Shown here in pieces: positions 1 to 9,652 of a stretch of 64,000 nt of DNA. Below the pieces are notes generated by a model that saw only the letters and a program-made list of their open reading frames with translations, was not told where the DNA came from and did not search any database. The stretch's first letter is position 1. Each line of letters opens with the position of its first letter. The DNA is from Clavibacter tessellarius (GTDB taxonomy: Bacteria; Actinomycetota; Actinomycetes; Actinomycetales; Microbacteriaceae), in the NCBI RefSeq assembly GCF_001618005.1, contig NZ_LQXA01000035.1, forward strand, positions 62,001-126,000. Direction: 5' to 3'. A program made the translations under genes and the position numbers.

Positions 1-1034
1 TCGGCGAGCTCGTCGAGACGGTGCTCCACAACGCCTACGAGGACGAGGCGCATCCGCCGCGCGAGGTCCTCGTCCCGGAGCTGCCGGCCGACGCCGCCGA
101 ACTCGAGCTGTGGCTGAGCCAGCGACGGGCGGCGGGGGAGGACGACGGCACCGTCCGCCGGGGGCGACCGAGCTCGTGGCAGGTCGACCTGCGGGTCGCC
201 CAGCGCGGGGACAAGGCCGCGCTCGCGCAGACGGCGGCGACCAACGCGCAGAACGCGCTCATGCTCTACAAGACGCGCCGCAGCTCCGACTTCACCACGC
301 GCTCGAAGGCGCTGGCCGACATCCAGGAGGCGCTCGGCATGCCCGACGCGCCGCTGCGCATGGAGTGCTACGACGTCTCGCACCTGAGCGGCACGAACAT
401 CGTCGCGTCCATGGTGGTCTTCGAGGACGGCCTGCCGCGCAAGGACCAGTACCGCCGCTTCAACATCGCCGACTCCTCGGACGACACCGAGTCCATCCAC
501 CAGGTCATCACGCGCCGCCTCGCCTACCTCGGCAAGGAGGCGGAGGTGCCGGCGGATGCCGCTCCGCCTGAGCTCGGCGAGGCGCCCCCGGTCAACAAGT
601 TCTCCTACAGCCCGAACCTGCTCATCGTCGACGGCGGGCAGCCGCAGGTCGCCGCCGCCCAGCGGGCGCTCGAAGAGTCGGGGGTCACGGGGATCCAGCT
701 CGCGGGCATCGCGAAGCGCCTCGAGGAGATCTGGCTGCCGGACTCCGACTACCCCATCATCCTGCCGCGCAACAGCGACGCCCTCTTCCTCATCCAGCGC
801 ATCCGCGACGAGGCGCACCGGTTCGCGATCACGCACCAGCGCGCCCGGCGGAAGCGCGACATCACGTCGGTGCTCAACGAGATCCCGGGACTCGGGCCGT
901 CGCGCGTGCAGCGCCTGCTCCAGCAGTTCGGCTCGGTCGCGAAGCTCAAGCAGGCCGAGGTGGAGGAGATCGCCGCGGTCCGCACCATCGGACCGACGCT
1001 CGCCCAGGCCGTCTACGAGCGCCTCCGCTCCTGA
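1..1034 (+). CDS. uvrC: UvrABC system protein C, C-terminal half (5' end outside window)
   Basis: Subunit of the UvrABC nucleotide-excision repair endonuclease, which cuts on both sides of a DNA lesion. The frame is open from the first base, so the N-terminal GIY-YIG nuclease lies upstream of the window. What is visible is the UvrC RNase H-like 5'-incision nuclease region, with the motifs [11 protein letters not shown] and [11 protein letters not shown] whose aspartates belong to its active site, followed by a C-terminal helix-hairpin-helix pair ([13 protein letters not shown] and [16 protein letters not shown]) that binds DNA. The protein ends normally in LRS. It is followed by rapZ and whiA on the same strand, the usual order in Gram-positive bacteria. 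Confidence 0.97.
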   Translation, partial: GELVETVLHNAYEDEAHPPREVLVPELPADAAELELWLSQRRAAGEDDGTVRRGRPSSWQVDLRVAQRGDKAALAQTAATNAQNALMLYKTRRSSDFTTRSKALADIQEALGMPDAPLRMECYDVSHLSGTNIVASMVVFEDGLPRKDQYRRFNIADSSDDTESIHQVITRRLAYLGKEAEVPADAAPPELGEAPPVNKFSYSPNLLIVDGGQPQVAAAQRALEESGVTGIQLAGIAKRLEEIWLPDSDYPIILPRNSDALFLIQRIRDEAHRFAITHQRARRKRDITSVLNEIPGLGPSRVQRLLQQFGSVAKLKQAEVEEIAAVRTIGPTLAQAVYERLRS

Positions 1035-1065
1035 CCGGGCCCGACCCGGGGTCGTGGGTCGCACC

Positions 1066-1071
1066 TAGACT
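1066..1071 (+). promoter_or_regulatory. -10 box of the rapZ-whiA transcript
   Basis: TAGACT, matching the actinobacterial SigA-type -10 consensus (TAnnnT), lies 37 bases before the preferred rapZ ATG. No convincing -35 is visible. The same hexamer recurs upstream of several genes in this window, which strengthens the reading. Confidence 0.55.
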
Positions 1072-1108
1072 GGATCCACCGACAGCGCGACGAGAGGTGC
1101 AAGCCCGC

Positions 1109-1984
1109 ATGAGCGTGGAGAACCCCCAGCAGGACGTCATGATCGTCACGGGCATGTCCGGCGCGGGCCGCTCCACCGTCGGCAACGCGCTGGAGGACCT
1201 CGGCTGGTACGTGGTCGACAACCTCCCGCCGCAGATGCTCAAGCCGCTCGTCGAGCTCGCCGGCCGTGCGGGCACGTCCCTCCCCAAGATCGCCGCGGTG
1301 GTCGACGTCCGCGGGGGCGACTTCTTCTCGGAGCTCCGCGACATCCTCCAGACGTTCGGCACGGGTCCCCGGCTCCGGGTCCTCTTCCTCGAGGCGACCG
1401 ACGCGGCGCTCGTGCGGCGCTTCGAGCAGGTGCGCCGACCGCATCCGCTCCAGGGCAACGGCACGCTGCTCGACGGCATCGCGGCCGAGCGCGCGCGCAT
1501 GATCGAGATCCGCGAGGCCAGCGACCTCGTCATCGACACCTCCGAGCTCAACATCCACCAGTTGGCCACGGCCATCACCGAGCAGTTCAGCGGCGCGGAC
1601 GACGCCGGCGTGCGCGTCACCGTCATGAGCTTCGGCTTCAAGTACGGGACCCCGGCGGACGCCGACATGGTGGCCGACATGCGATTCCTGCCGAACCCGT
1701 TCTGGACCCCGGAGCTCCGCCCGCTGACGGGTCGTGACAAGGCCGTCAGCGAGTACGTGCTGGGCCAGGAGGGGGCTGAGGAGTTCGTCCGGGCCTACGC
1801 CCGCGCGCTCTCCCCGGTGCTCGCGGGGTACCAGCGCGAGAACAAGAGACACGCTACGATCGCTATCGGCTGTACCGGCGGCAAGCACCGCTCGGTGGCC
1901 GTCGCCGAGGAGCTCTCCAGCCTCCTCCGCGCCCTTCCCGGCGTCGCTGTCAGCACGAAGCACCGCGACCTCGGCCGGGAGTAG
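1109..1984 (+). CDS. rapZ: RNase adapter protein RapZ (YvcJ-type nucleotide-binding protein)
   Basis: P-loop protein of the RapZ/YvcJ family. In E. coli RapZ guides RNase E to the GlmZ small RNA. In Gram-positive bacteria it is a nucleotide-binding protein of less clear role. Walker A is GMSGAGRST at residues 15-23, and the conserved C-terminal family motif is [16 protein letters not shown]. The frame also has a GTG at 1097, but the purine-rich GAGAGG (1092-1097) overlaps that codon and could only serve the ATG at 1109, which gives 291 residues. It is followed 29 bases later by whiA. The yvcK gene that usually sits between them is missing (see findings). Confidence 0.92.
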   Translation: MSVENPQQDVMIVTGMSGAGRSTVGNALEDLGWYVVDNLPPQMLKPLVELAGRAGTSLPKIAAVVDVRGGDFFSELRDILQTFGTGPRLRVLFLEATDAALVRRFEQVRRPHPLQGNGTLLDGIAAERARMIEIREASDLVIDTSELNIHQLATAITEQFSGADDAGVRVTVMSFGFKYGTPADADMVADMRFLPNPFWTPELRPLTGRDKAVSEYVLGQEGAEEFVRAYARALSPVLAGYQRENKRHATIAIGCTGGKHRSVAVAEELSSLLRALPGVAVSTKHRDLGRE

Positions 1985-2013
1985 GGCACCCATCTCATCA
2001 AGGGAGTAAGCAT

Positions 2014-2994
2014 TTGCCTCTGACCTCGGACGTCAAGGAAGAACTGTCACGCGTCGAGGTCAGCAAGACCACGGTGAGGGCCGCCGAGCTGGCCACCATC
2101 CTGCGCTTCTCCGGCGGGCTCCACCTCATCTCCAACCGCATCGCGGTGGAGTCAGAGCTCGACACCCCCATGCTGGCCCGCCGCGTCCGCAAGGACCTCG
2201 CGGAGCTGTACGGAGTGCGCAGCGACATCTCGGTGGTCCCGGCCTCCGGCATGCGCCGCGCCACGCACTACCTGGTCCGCGTGATGGAGGGCGGCGAGAC
2301 GCTCGCCCGCCAGACGGGCCTGCTCGACGCCCGCCGTCGCCCGATCCGCGGCCTCCCGAACCGCCTCACCACGGGCTCGCGCGAGGAGATCGCGGCCGTC
2401 TGGCGAGGCGCGTTCCTCGCCGCAGGCACCCTCACGGATCCGGGGCGATCGGCCGCCCTCGAGGTCACCTGCCCGGGCAACGAGGCCGCCATGGCGCTCG
2501 TCGGCGCCGCCGGCCGCCTCGACGTCAGCGCCAAGGCCCGCGAGGTCCGCGGCGTGCACCGCGTCGTGATCCGCGACGGCGACGCCATCGGGCAGATGCT
2601 GCGCGTCATGGGCGCCCAGGGCACCGTCCTCAACTGGGAGGAGATGCGCCAGCGCCGCGAGGTCCGCGCCACCGCGAACCGGCTCGTCAACTTCGACGAC
2701 GCGAACCTCCGCCGCTCCGCCCAGGCCGCCGTCGCCGCGTGCGCGCGTGTCGAGCGGGCCATGGAGATCCTCGGCCCGGACATCCCGGAGCACCTCAAGT
2801 ACGCGGGCGACCTCCGCCTCCGGTTCCGCGACTCCAGCCTCGACGAGCTCGGCCACCACGCCGACCCGCCCATGACGAAGGACGCCGTCGCGGGCCGCAT
2901 CCGCCGCCTGCTCGCCATGGCCGACAAGAAGGCCGTCGACGAGGGCCTCCCGGGCACCGACGCGAACCTGCCGGCCGACCTCGACGACGTCTGA
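2014..2994 (+). CDS. whiA: DNA-binding protein WhiA
   Basis: Sporulation/cell-division transcription factor of the WhiA family, conserved in nearly all Gram-positive bacteria, including non-sporulating ones. In Streptomyces it works with WhiB on division genes. The 326 residues fit the family: an N-terminal LAGLIDADG-homing-endonuclease-like region (including [10 protein letters not shown] and the [19 protein letters not shown] segment) and a C-terminal helix-turn-helix ([23 protein letters not shown]). The start is TTG, placed by the strong AAGGGAG at 2000-2006 seven bases upstream. It probably shares a transcript with rapZ. Confidence 0.96.
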   Translation: MPLTSDVKEELSRVEVSKTTVRAAELATILRFSGGLHLISNRIAVESELDTPMLARRVRKDLAELYGVRSDISVVPASGMRRATHYLVRVMEGGETLARQTGLLDARRRPIRGLPNRLTTGSREEIAAVWRGAFLAAGTLTDPGRSAALEVTCPGNEAAMALVGAAGRLDVSAKAREVRGVHRVVIRDGDAIGQMLRVMGAQGTVLNWEEMRQRREVRATANRLVNFDDANLRRSAQAAVAACARVERAMEILGPDIPEHLKYAGDLRLRFRDSSLDELGHHADPPMTKDAVAGRIRRLLAMADKKAVDEGLPGTDANLPADLDDV

Positions 2995-3112
2995 GCCGCT
3001 GCCGCGACCCCTCCGATCCGGGCATCTGCGCCGTGCCGAGCCCGCACCGGGCCGCGGTGACCCGCCGGACGCCGGACGTCATCCGGCCAGGTGGCGCGGA
3101 GGGCCGCCGGAC

Positions 3113-3118
3113 TAGACT
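3113..3118 (+). promoter_or_regulatory. -10 box of sodA
   Basis: TAGACT, 64 bases before the sodA ATG, gives a leader of roughly 58 nt. The leader holds a small hairpin (CCCGGCC at 3135-3141 pairs with GGCCGGG at 3145-3151) and a strong AGAGGAG ribosome-binding site at 3168-3174. No clear -35. Confidence 0.55.
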
Positions 3119-3182
3119 CGACCCGTCACCCACCCCCGGCCTGTGGCCGGGAGCCCCCGGGCAATGAAGAGGAGATACACCT

Positions 3183-4941
<1,759 letters not shown>

Positions 4942-4947
4942 CCGGCC

Positions 4948-6162
4948 GTGGCACTCCGCACCATCGACTCCCTGGGGGATCTCCGGGGACGCCGCGTCAT
5001 CGTGCGCTGCGACCTCAACGTCCCCCTGAAGGACGGCGTGATCGGTGACGACGGGCGCATCCGCGCCTCGCTGGGGACCCTCACGGGTCTCCGCGAGGCC
5101 GGGGCCCGCGTCGTCGTCATCTCGCACCTCGGCCGCCCCGACGGCACGCCCGACGAGAAGTACAGCCTCCGTCCCGTAGCGGCCCGCCTCGGCGAGCTGC
5201 TGGGCGCCGACGTGGCATTCGCGACCGACACCGTGGGCGACTCGGCCCGTGCGGCCGTCGACGCGCTCGGCGACGGCGACGTCGTCGTGCTCGAGAACCT
5301 CCGCTTCCACGCGGAGGAGACCAGCAAGGACGAGGCCGTGCGCCGCGGCTTCGCGGAGTCGATCGCCCAGCTCGGGGACGCGTTCGTGTCCGACGGCTTC
5401 GGCGTCGTGCACCGCAAGCAGGCCAGCGTGTTCGAGCTCGCCTCGGCGCTCCCCAGCGCCGCCGGCTCGCTCATCGCGAGCGAGCTCGAGGTCCTCGACC
5501 GCCTGACGGAGAACCCGGAGCGGCCCTACACGGTCGTCCTCGGCGGATCCAAGGTGTCCGACAAGCTCGGCGTGATCGGCCACCTGCTGCCGCGCGTCGA
5601 CTCGCTGCTCATCGGCGGCGGGATGCTGTTCACGTTCCTCAAGGCGCAGGGCCACGAGGTGGGCGCGAGCCTCCTCGAGGAGGACCAGGTCGAGACCGTC
5701 AAGGGCTACCTGGCCGAAGCGGAGGAGCGCGGCGTGAAGATCGTGCTCCCCACCGACGTCGTCGTCGCCGACGGGTTCTCCGCCGATGCCGCCCACCAGG
5801 TCACGCGTGCCGACGCGATCGAGGAGACGCCCGCGGGAGCGAAGGGGCTGGGGCTCGACATCGGGCCCGAGACCGCCGACGCGTTCGCGGGCATCATCCG
5901 CGGTTCCACGACGGTGTTCTGGAACGGCCCCATGGGCGTCTTCGAGCTGGAGCCGTTCGCGGCCGGCACGAAGACGGTCGCCGACGCGCTCACTCGCGTC
6001 GAGGGGCTCTCCGTGGTCGGCGGCGGCGACAGCGCCGCAGCCGTCCGCGCGCTCGGATTCGATGATGACCGCTTCGGTCACATCTCGACCGGAGGCGGCG
6101 CGAGCCTCGAGTTCCTCGAGGGGAAGCGCCTGCCGGGACTGGAGGTCCTCGGATGGCAGTGA
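4948..6162 (+). CDS. pgk: Phosphoglycerate kinase
   Basis: Transfers phosphate from 1,3-bisphosphoglycerate to ADP, making ATP and 3-phosphoglycerate. It has 404 residues, the family norm. Substrate-binding motifs RCDLNVPLKDG and ISHLGRPDG lie in the N-terminal domain. WNGPMGVFE and the GGGDSAAA nucleotide-binding loop lie in the C-terminal domain. The start is GTG, only 6 bases after the gap stop. The last 10 bases overlap the start of tpiA, suggesting translational coupling. Confidence 0.98.
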   Translation: MALRTIDSLGDLRGRRVIVRCDLNVPLKDGVIGDDGRIRASLGTLTGLREAGARVVVISHLGRPDGTPDEKYSLRPVAARLGELLGADVAFATDTVGDSARAAVDALGDGDVVVLENLRFHAEETSKDEAVRRGFAESIAQLGDAFVSDGFGVVHRKQASVFELASALPSAAGSLIASELEVLDRLTENPERPYTVVLGGSKVSDKLGVIGHLLPRVDSLLIGGGMLFTFLKAQGHEVGASLLEEDQVETVKGYLAEAEERGVKIVLPTDVVVADGFSADAAHQVTRADAIEETPAGAKGLGLDIGPETADAFAGIIRGSTTVFWNGPMGVFELEPFAAGTKTVADALTRVEGLSVVGGGDSAAAVRALGFDDDRFGHISTGGGASLEFLEGKRLPGLEVLGWQ

Positions 6163-6956
6163 CCGATCGCCCGCAGGGGCGCACGCCCCTCATCGCGGGC
6201 AACTGGAAGATGAACCTGGATCATCTCCAGGCCATCGCGTTCGTGCAGAAGCTCGCCTGGAGCCTCAAGGACGCCAAGCACGACTCGACGGACGCGGAGG
6301 TGGCGGTGTTCCCGCCCTTCACCGACATCCGCAGCGTGCAGACGCTGGTGACGGCGGACAAGCTCGAGATCGCCTACGGCGCGCAGGACGTGTCCGCGCG
6401 TGCGTCGGGCGCGTACACGGGTGAGATCTCCGCGTCGTTCCTGGCGCAGCTCGCCTGCCGGTACGTCATCGTCGGCCACTCCGAGCGGCGCACGCTGCAC
6501 GGCGAGACCGACGAGCAGGTGGCCGCGAAGTCGGCGGCCGCCGTGCAGCACGGCATCGTCCCGGTGATCTGCGTGGGCGAGACCGCGGCGGACCTCGAGG
6601 AGCACGGCGCGAGCGCCGTCCCCGTGGCCCAGCTGCGCGTCGCGCTCCAGGGTCTCCCGAAGGGCGCCGACGTGGTCATCGCCTACGAGCCCGTCTGGGC
6701 CATCGGATCCGGCAAGGCGGCCACGCCCGAGCAGGCGCAGCAGGTGGCGGCGCCCCTCCGGGCCGTCGTCGCCGAGCTTCTCGGCGACGAGGCGGCCGCG
6801 GTGACGCGGATCCTCTACGGCGGCTCGGTCAAGTCCGGCAACATCGCGGGATTCCTCCGCGAGCCCGACGTCGACGGCGCGCTCGTCGGCGGCGCCAGCC
6901 TCGACGTCCAGGAGTTCTCCGCCATCGCGCGGTTCCGCTCCCACGTCGGGGTCTGA
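6153..6956 (+). CDS. tpiA: Triosephosphate isomerase
   Basis: Interconverts dihydroxyacetone phosphate and glyceraldehyde-3-phosphate. It has 267 residues. The catalytic residues are visible: Lys19 in GNWKMN, the electrophilic His109 in VGHSERR and the base Glu in AYEPVWAIGSG. The phosphate-binding loop GGSVKSGN is near the C-terminus. It overlaps pgk by 10 bases, as the last gene of the gap-pgk-tpiA operon. Confidence 0.98.
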   Translation: MAVTDRPQGRTPLIAGNWKMNLDHLQAIAFVQKLAWSLKDAKHDSTDAEVAVFPPFTDIRSVQTLVTADKLEIAYGAQDVSARASGAYTGEISASFLAQLACRYVIVGHSERRTLHGETDEQVAAKSAAAVQHGIVPVICVGETAADLEEHGASAVPVAQLRVALQGLPKGADVVIAYEPVWAIGSGKAATPEQAQQVAAPLRAVVAELLGDEAAAVTRILYGGSVKSGNIAGFLREPDVDGALVGGASLDVQEFSAIARFRSHVGV

Positions 6957-7024
6957 TCCGCGGGTGTCCACGAGCCGTTCGCGTCCATCCGGGCGCGGGC
7001 GGCTCGCCGCATCCAGGCGCCCGC

Positions 7025-7030
7025 TATAAT
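7025..7030 (+). promoter_or_regulatory. -10 box of secG
   Basis: A perfect TATAAT in the 139-bp gap between tpiA and secG, 66 bases before the secG GTG. No matching -35 is seen 17 bases upstream. It implies that secG-rbpA has a promoter of its own, separate from the glycolytic operon. Confidence 0.6.
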
Positions 7031-7095
7031 CGACAGCGGCCCATCGGCCGTTCACCGGTCGAATCGGCCACAGCACCGCACCCGAAAGGCCGCAC

Positions 7096-7347
7096 GTGGA
7101 AATCCTCCAGGTAGTCCTGCAGGTGGTTCTGGGAATCACCAGCCTCCTGCTGACCATGCTCATCCTGCTGCACAAGGGGCGGGGCGGCGGTCTCTCCGAC
7201 ATGTTCGGGGGCGGCACCACGTCGAGCCTCGGCTCGTCGGGCGTGGCCGAGCGGAATCTGAACCGCATCACCGTCATCCTCGGCCTCGTCTGGGTCACGT
7301 GCATCGTGGTCCTCGGGCTGATCACCAAGTTCGACACCGGATTGTAG
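7096..7347 (+). CDS. secG: Preprotein translocase subunit SecG
   Basis: Small membrane subunit of the SecYEG translocon. Its 83 residues carry two hydrophobic segments (about residues 3-22 and 53-75) joined by the conserved Gly-rich cytosolic loop KGRGGGLSDMFGGG, the hallmark of the family. The start is GTG after GAAAGG. It follows the gap-pgk-tpiA genes, a common Gram-positive arrangement. Confidence 0.93.
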   Translation: MEILQVVLQVVLGITSLLLTMLILLHKGRGGGLSDMFGGGTTSSLGSSGVAERNLNRITVILGLVWVTCIVVLGLITKFDTGL

Positions 7348-7358
7348 GGAGCAGCCAC

Positions 7359-7727
7359 ATGGCATCAGGAGGAAGCGCCATCCGCGGTTCGCGCGTCGGC
7401 GCGGGCCCCATGGGCGAGCAGGACCGCGGCTTCCACGCGGAGCGCATCTCGATCTCGTACTGGGACGCCCTCGGCAACGAGACCGTCCGCCACTTCGCGG
7501 CGAACCTGCCCGAGGAGGAGATCCCCGAGACCATCGACTCCCCGCAGTCGGGTCTGCCGGCCGGGCGCGACAAGGCCAACCCGCCGTCGGTCGCCAAGCT
7601 CGAGCCCTACAAGACGCACCTCGCCTACGTGAAGGAGCGTCGCAGCGAGGAGGAGGCGAGCCAGCTCCTCGAGGAGGCGCTGGAGCAGCTCCGCGCCCGC
7701 CGCGGCACCGTGAAGGCCACCAAGTAG
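7359..7727 (+). CDS. rbpA: RNA polymerase-binding protein RbpA
   Basis: Actinobacteria-specific activator that binds the principal sigma factor and stabilises the open promoter complex. Its 122 residues show the order expected for RbpA: the basic N-terminal MASGGSAIRGSRVGAGPMGE tail, the core domain (SYWDALGNETVRHFA), a basic linker, and the C-terminal helical sigma-interaction domain rich in Glu and Arg (YVKERRSEEEASQLLEEAL). The ATG at 7359 has GGGAG at 7347-7351, 7 bases upstream, and sits 11 bases after secG. A strong terminator follows. Confidence 0.93.
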   Translation: MASGGSAIRGSRVGAGPMGEQDRGFHAERISISYWDALGNETVRHFAANLPEEEIPETIDSPQSGLPAGRDKANPPSVAKLEPYKTHLAYVKERRSEEEASQLLEEALEQLRARRGTVKATK

Positions 7728-7751
7728 CCCACCGCACCGCGTCATCACGAC

Positions 7752-7782
7752 GAACGCCCCCGTCCATCGGACGGGGGCGTTC
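7752..7782. terminator. Terminator after rbpA
   Basis: A perfect 14-bp stem, GAACGCCCCCGTCC (7752-7765) with GGACGGGGGCGTTC (7769-7782) and a 3-base loop, followed by TCTCCGTTCC. It lies 24 bases after the rbpA stop in the convergent rbpA/pgl gap. Confidence 0.85.
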
Positions 7783-7820
7783 TCCGTTCCGCGTGTGCGG
7801 CGGGCGGCCGGGTGGACGAC

Positions 7821-7853
7821 GACGGGCGGGCCTCACGAGGAGACCCGCCCGTC
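7821..7853 (-). terminator. Terminator of the pentose-phosphate operon
   Basis: Perfect 10-bp arms GACGGGCGGG (7821-7830) and CCCGCCCGTC (7844-7853), with a small inner stem CCT/AGG. It begins 33 bases past the pgl stop on the minus strand. Confidence 0.7.
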
Positions 7854-7886
7854 ACGGCATCGTCCGGCTCGCACCGGCTGCCGTCG

Positions 7887-8657
7887 TCAGTAGGACGACA
7901 GCCGGAGGTTCTCCGGCACGTCCGCAGCGGCCTCGCGGTCGATGAAGAACACCGTCCGCTTGCGGCCCTTGATGCCGGCGACGGGCACCTCGGTGCGGTC
8001 GGCTCCCGCGAGGGCGAGACCCAGCGCGAACGCCTTGTCCGGACCCGCGAGCACCATCCAGATCCGGAGCGACGAGTTGAGCACCGGCAGCGTGAGGGAG
8101 ATGCGCTCGGCCGGCGGCTTCGGGGAGTTGCGCACGCCGATGACCGCGGCGTCCATCGTGCGGATGCCCTCGCTGTCCGGGAACAGCGACGCGACGTGAC
8201 CGTCCGGCCCGACACCCAGGAAGGTGATGTCGAAGCGGGGGAGGGTCGTCTCGCCGTTCGCGTGCTCGGCGAGCTCCTCCGTGTACGCCGCGACGGCCTC
8301 GTCCAGGCTCGAGCCCTGGTCGCTCGCGCCCATGGCGTGGACGTTCTCGGCGGGCAGGTCGATGTGGTCGAGCAGGGCCTCGCGCACCGTGGTGTCGTTG
8401 CGCTCGGGGTCGCCCTGCGGGAGCCAGCGCTCGTCGCCGAACCAGAAGTGGACGCGGGTCCAGTCGACGCTGTCGCGCGCCGCGGACTCGTTCACGGCCG
8501 CGAGGATGCTCGGGCCCACCGTCCCCCCGGTGAGGACGACGTTGGCCGTCTCCTCCTCATCCAGGATGTCGACGAGCTTCGTGAGGAAGCGCGCGGCGAC
8601 GGAGCCGGTCATGGCCTTCTTGTCGGGGTGCACGAGCACCCTGCGGTCGTTCGTCAT
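7887..8657 (-). CDS. pgl: 6-phosphogluconolactonase
   Basis: Hydrolyses 6-phosphogluconolactone to 6-phosphogluconate, the second step of the oxidative pentose-phosphate pathway. It has 256 residues of the SugarP-isomerase/DevB-type family, with motifs VVLTGGTVGPSIL, WFGDERWLPQGDPERN and FLGVGPDGHVASLFPD. The frame stays open far upstream, but the ATG at 8657 overlaps the opcA stop by four bases and begins the homologous region. It is the last gene of the tkt-tal-pgi-zwf-opcA-pgl operon. Confidence 0.95.
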   Translation of the reverse strand: MTNDRRVLVHPDKKAMTGSVAARFLTKLVDILDEEETANVVLTGGTVGPSILAAVNESAARDSVDWTRVHFWFGDERWLPQGDPERNDTTVREALLDHIDLPAENVHAMGASDQGSSLDEAVAAYTEELAEHANGETTLPRFDITFLGVGPDGHVASLFPDSEGIRTMDAAVIGVRNSPKPPAERISLTLPVLNSSLRIWMVLAGPDKAFALGLALAGADRTEVPVAGIKGRKRTVFFIDREAAADVPENLRLSSY

Positions 8658-9652
8658 CGGTCGGCCGAGTCCTTCCGTGCGGTGGTGGACGCGGTGATGT
8701 ACCCCTGGCCCGCGGTCGACCGCTCGAGGCCGTGACGGATCACGTCGCCGTAGAGCGAGTCGGGGTCGAGGCGCCGGAGCTCCTCGGCCAGGCAGTCCCG
8801 GAGGCTGCGGCGCGGGAGGCTCACATCGTGCGTCGGCTGGTTCGGCTGCTTGAGCGTCGCCACGTTCGCGATGGGCCGGTCGAGGTCGATCACGCCGGAC
8901 GCGCGGTGGAGCCGCACGCCGTGGATCCCGCTCGAGCCCGTGGCCCGGGTCGTGACCTCGTGCAGCACCGGGACCTGCAGCTGCAGGCCCAGCCACGCGG
9001 CCAGCAGCACGGTGGAGGGGGAGTCGGCGGCGCCGGACACCTCCACCTGCGTGACGGGCTCGTACGGCGGCTGGTCGAGAACCGCGGCGAGCAGCGCCCG
9101 CCACAGGGTGAGACGCGTCCAGGCGAAGTCCGTGTCGCCCGGCGCGTACGTCTCGGCCAGGTGCTGCAGGGCCACGCGCGGGTTGCTGCTCGTGGACGAG
9201 TCCGTGATGCGGCGCTGCGCGATGCGGCCGAGCGGCGACTGGCTGACGACCGCGGGCGCGTCGTGCGGCCACCACGCCACGACGGGCGCGTCGGGGAGGA
9301 GGAGACCGGTGACCAGGCTCTCCTCGTCCTCGGCGGCCGCGCCGTACACGCGGAGCACGACGACCTCGCTCGCGCCGGCGTCGCCGCCCACGCGGATCTC
9401 CGCGTCGACGCGAGCCGACTCGGCCGTCGTCGCCGTCTGCGTGCCGCGCTCGGTGGAGATCACGATGACGCGCATCGGGTGCTCGCGCGACGCGTCGTTG
9501 GCCGCCTCGATGGCCTCCTCCTCGCTGCCGTGCGACGTCGAGATGACGAGCGTCAGGACGCGGCCGAGGGCGACCGCGCCGCCCTCCTCGCGGATCTTGA
9601 CGAGCGCCTTCGAGATCTTGGCGGTGGTGGTGTTCGGCAGATCGACTCTCAT
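8654..9652 (-). CDS. opcA: Glucose-6-phosphate dehydrogenase assembly protein OpcA
   Basis: Actinobacterial/cyanobacterial factor that allosterically supports oligomerisation and redox control of glucose-6-phosphate dehydrogenase. It has 332 residues and begins MRVDLPNTTTAKISKALVKI, the typical family start. Conserved blocks include VVAWWPHDAP and the C-terminal PNQPTHDVSLPRRSLRDCL segment. It overlaps zwf upstream and pgl downstream by 4 bases each, fitting a functional complex with Zwf. Confidence 0.94.
   Translation of the reverse strand: MRVDLPNTTTAKISKALVKIREEGGAVALGRVLTLVISTSHGSEEEAIEAANDASREHPMRVIVISTERGTQTATTAESARVDAEIRVGGDAGASEVVVLRVYGAAAEDEESLVTGLLLPDAPVVAWWPHDAPAVVSQSPLGRIAQRRITDSSTSSNPRVALQHLAETYAPGDTDFAWTRLTLWRALLAAVLDQPPYEPVTQVEVSGAADSPSTVLLAAWLGLQLQVPVLHEVTTRATGSSGIHGVRLHRASGVIDLDRPIANVATLKQPNQPTHDVSLPRRSLRDCLAEELRRLDPDSLYGDVIRHGLERSTAGQGYITASTTARKDSADR

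Noticed and set aside
1097-1108. GTG start for rapZ at 1097
   Set aside because: The candidate Shine-Dalgarno GAGAGG overlaps this GTG; ATG at 1109 begins the conserved region.
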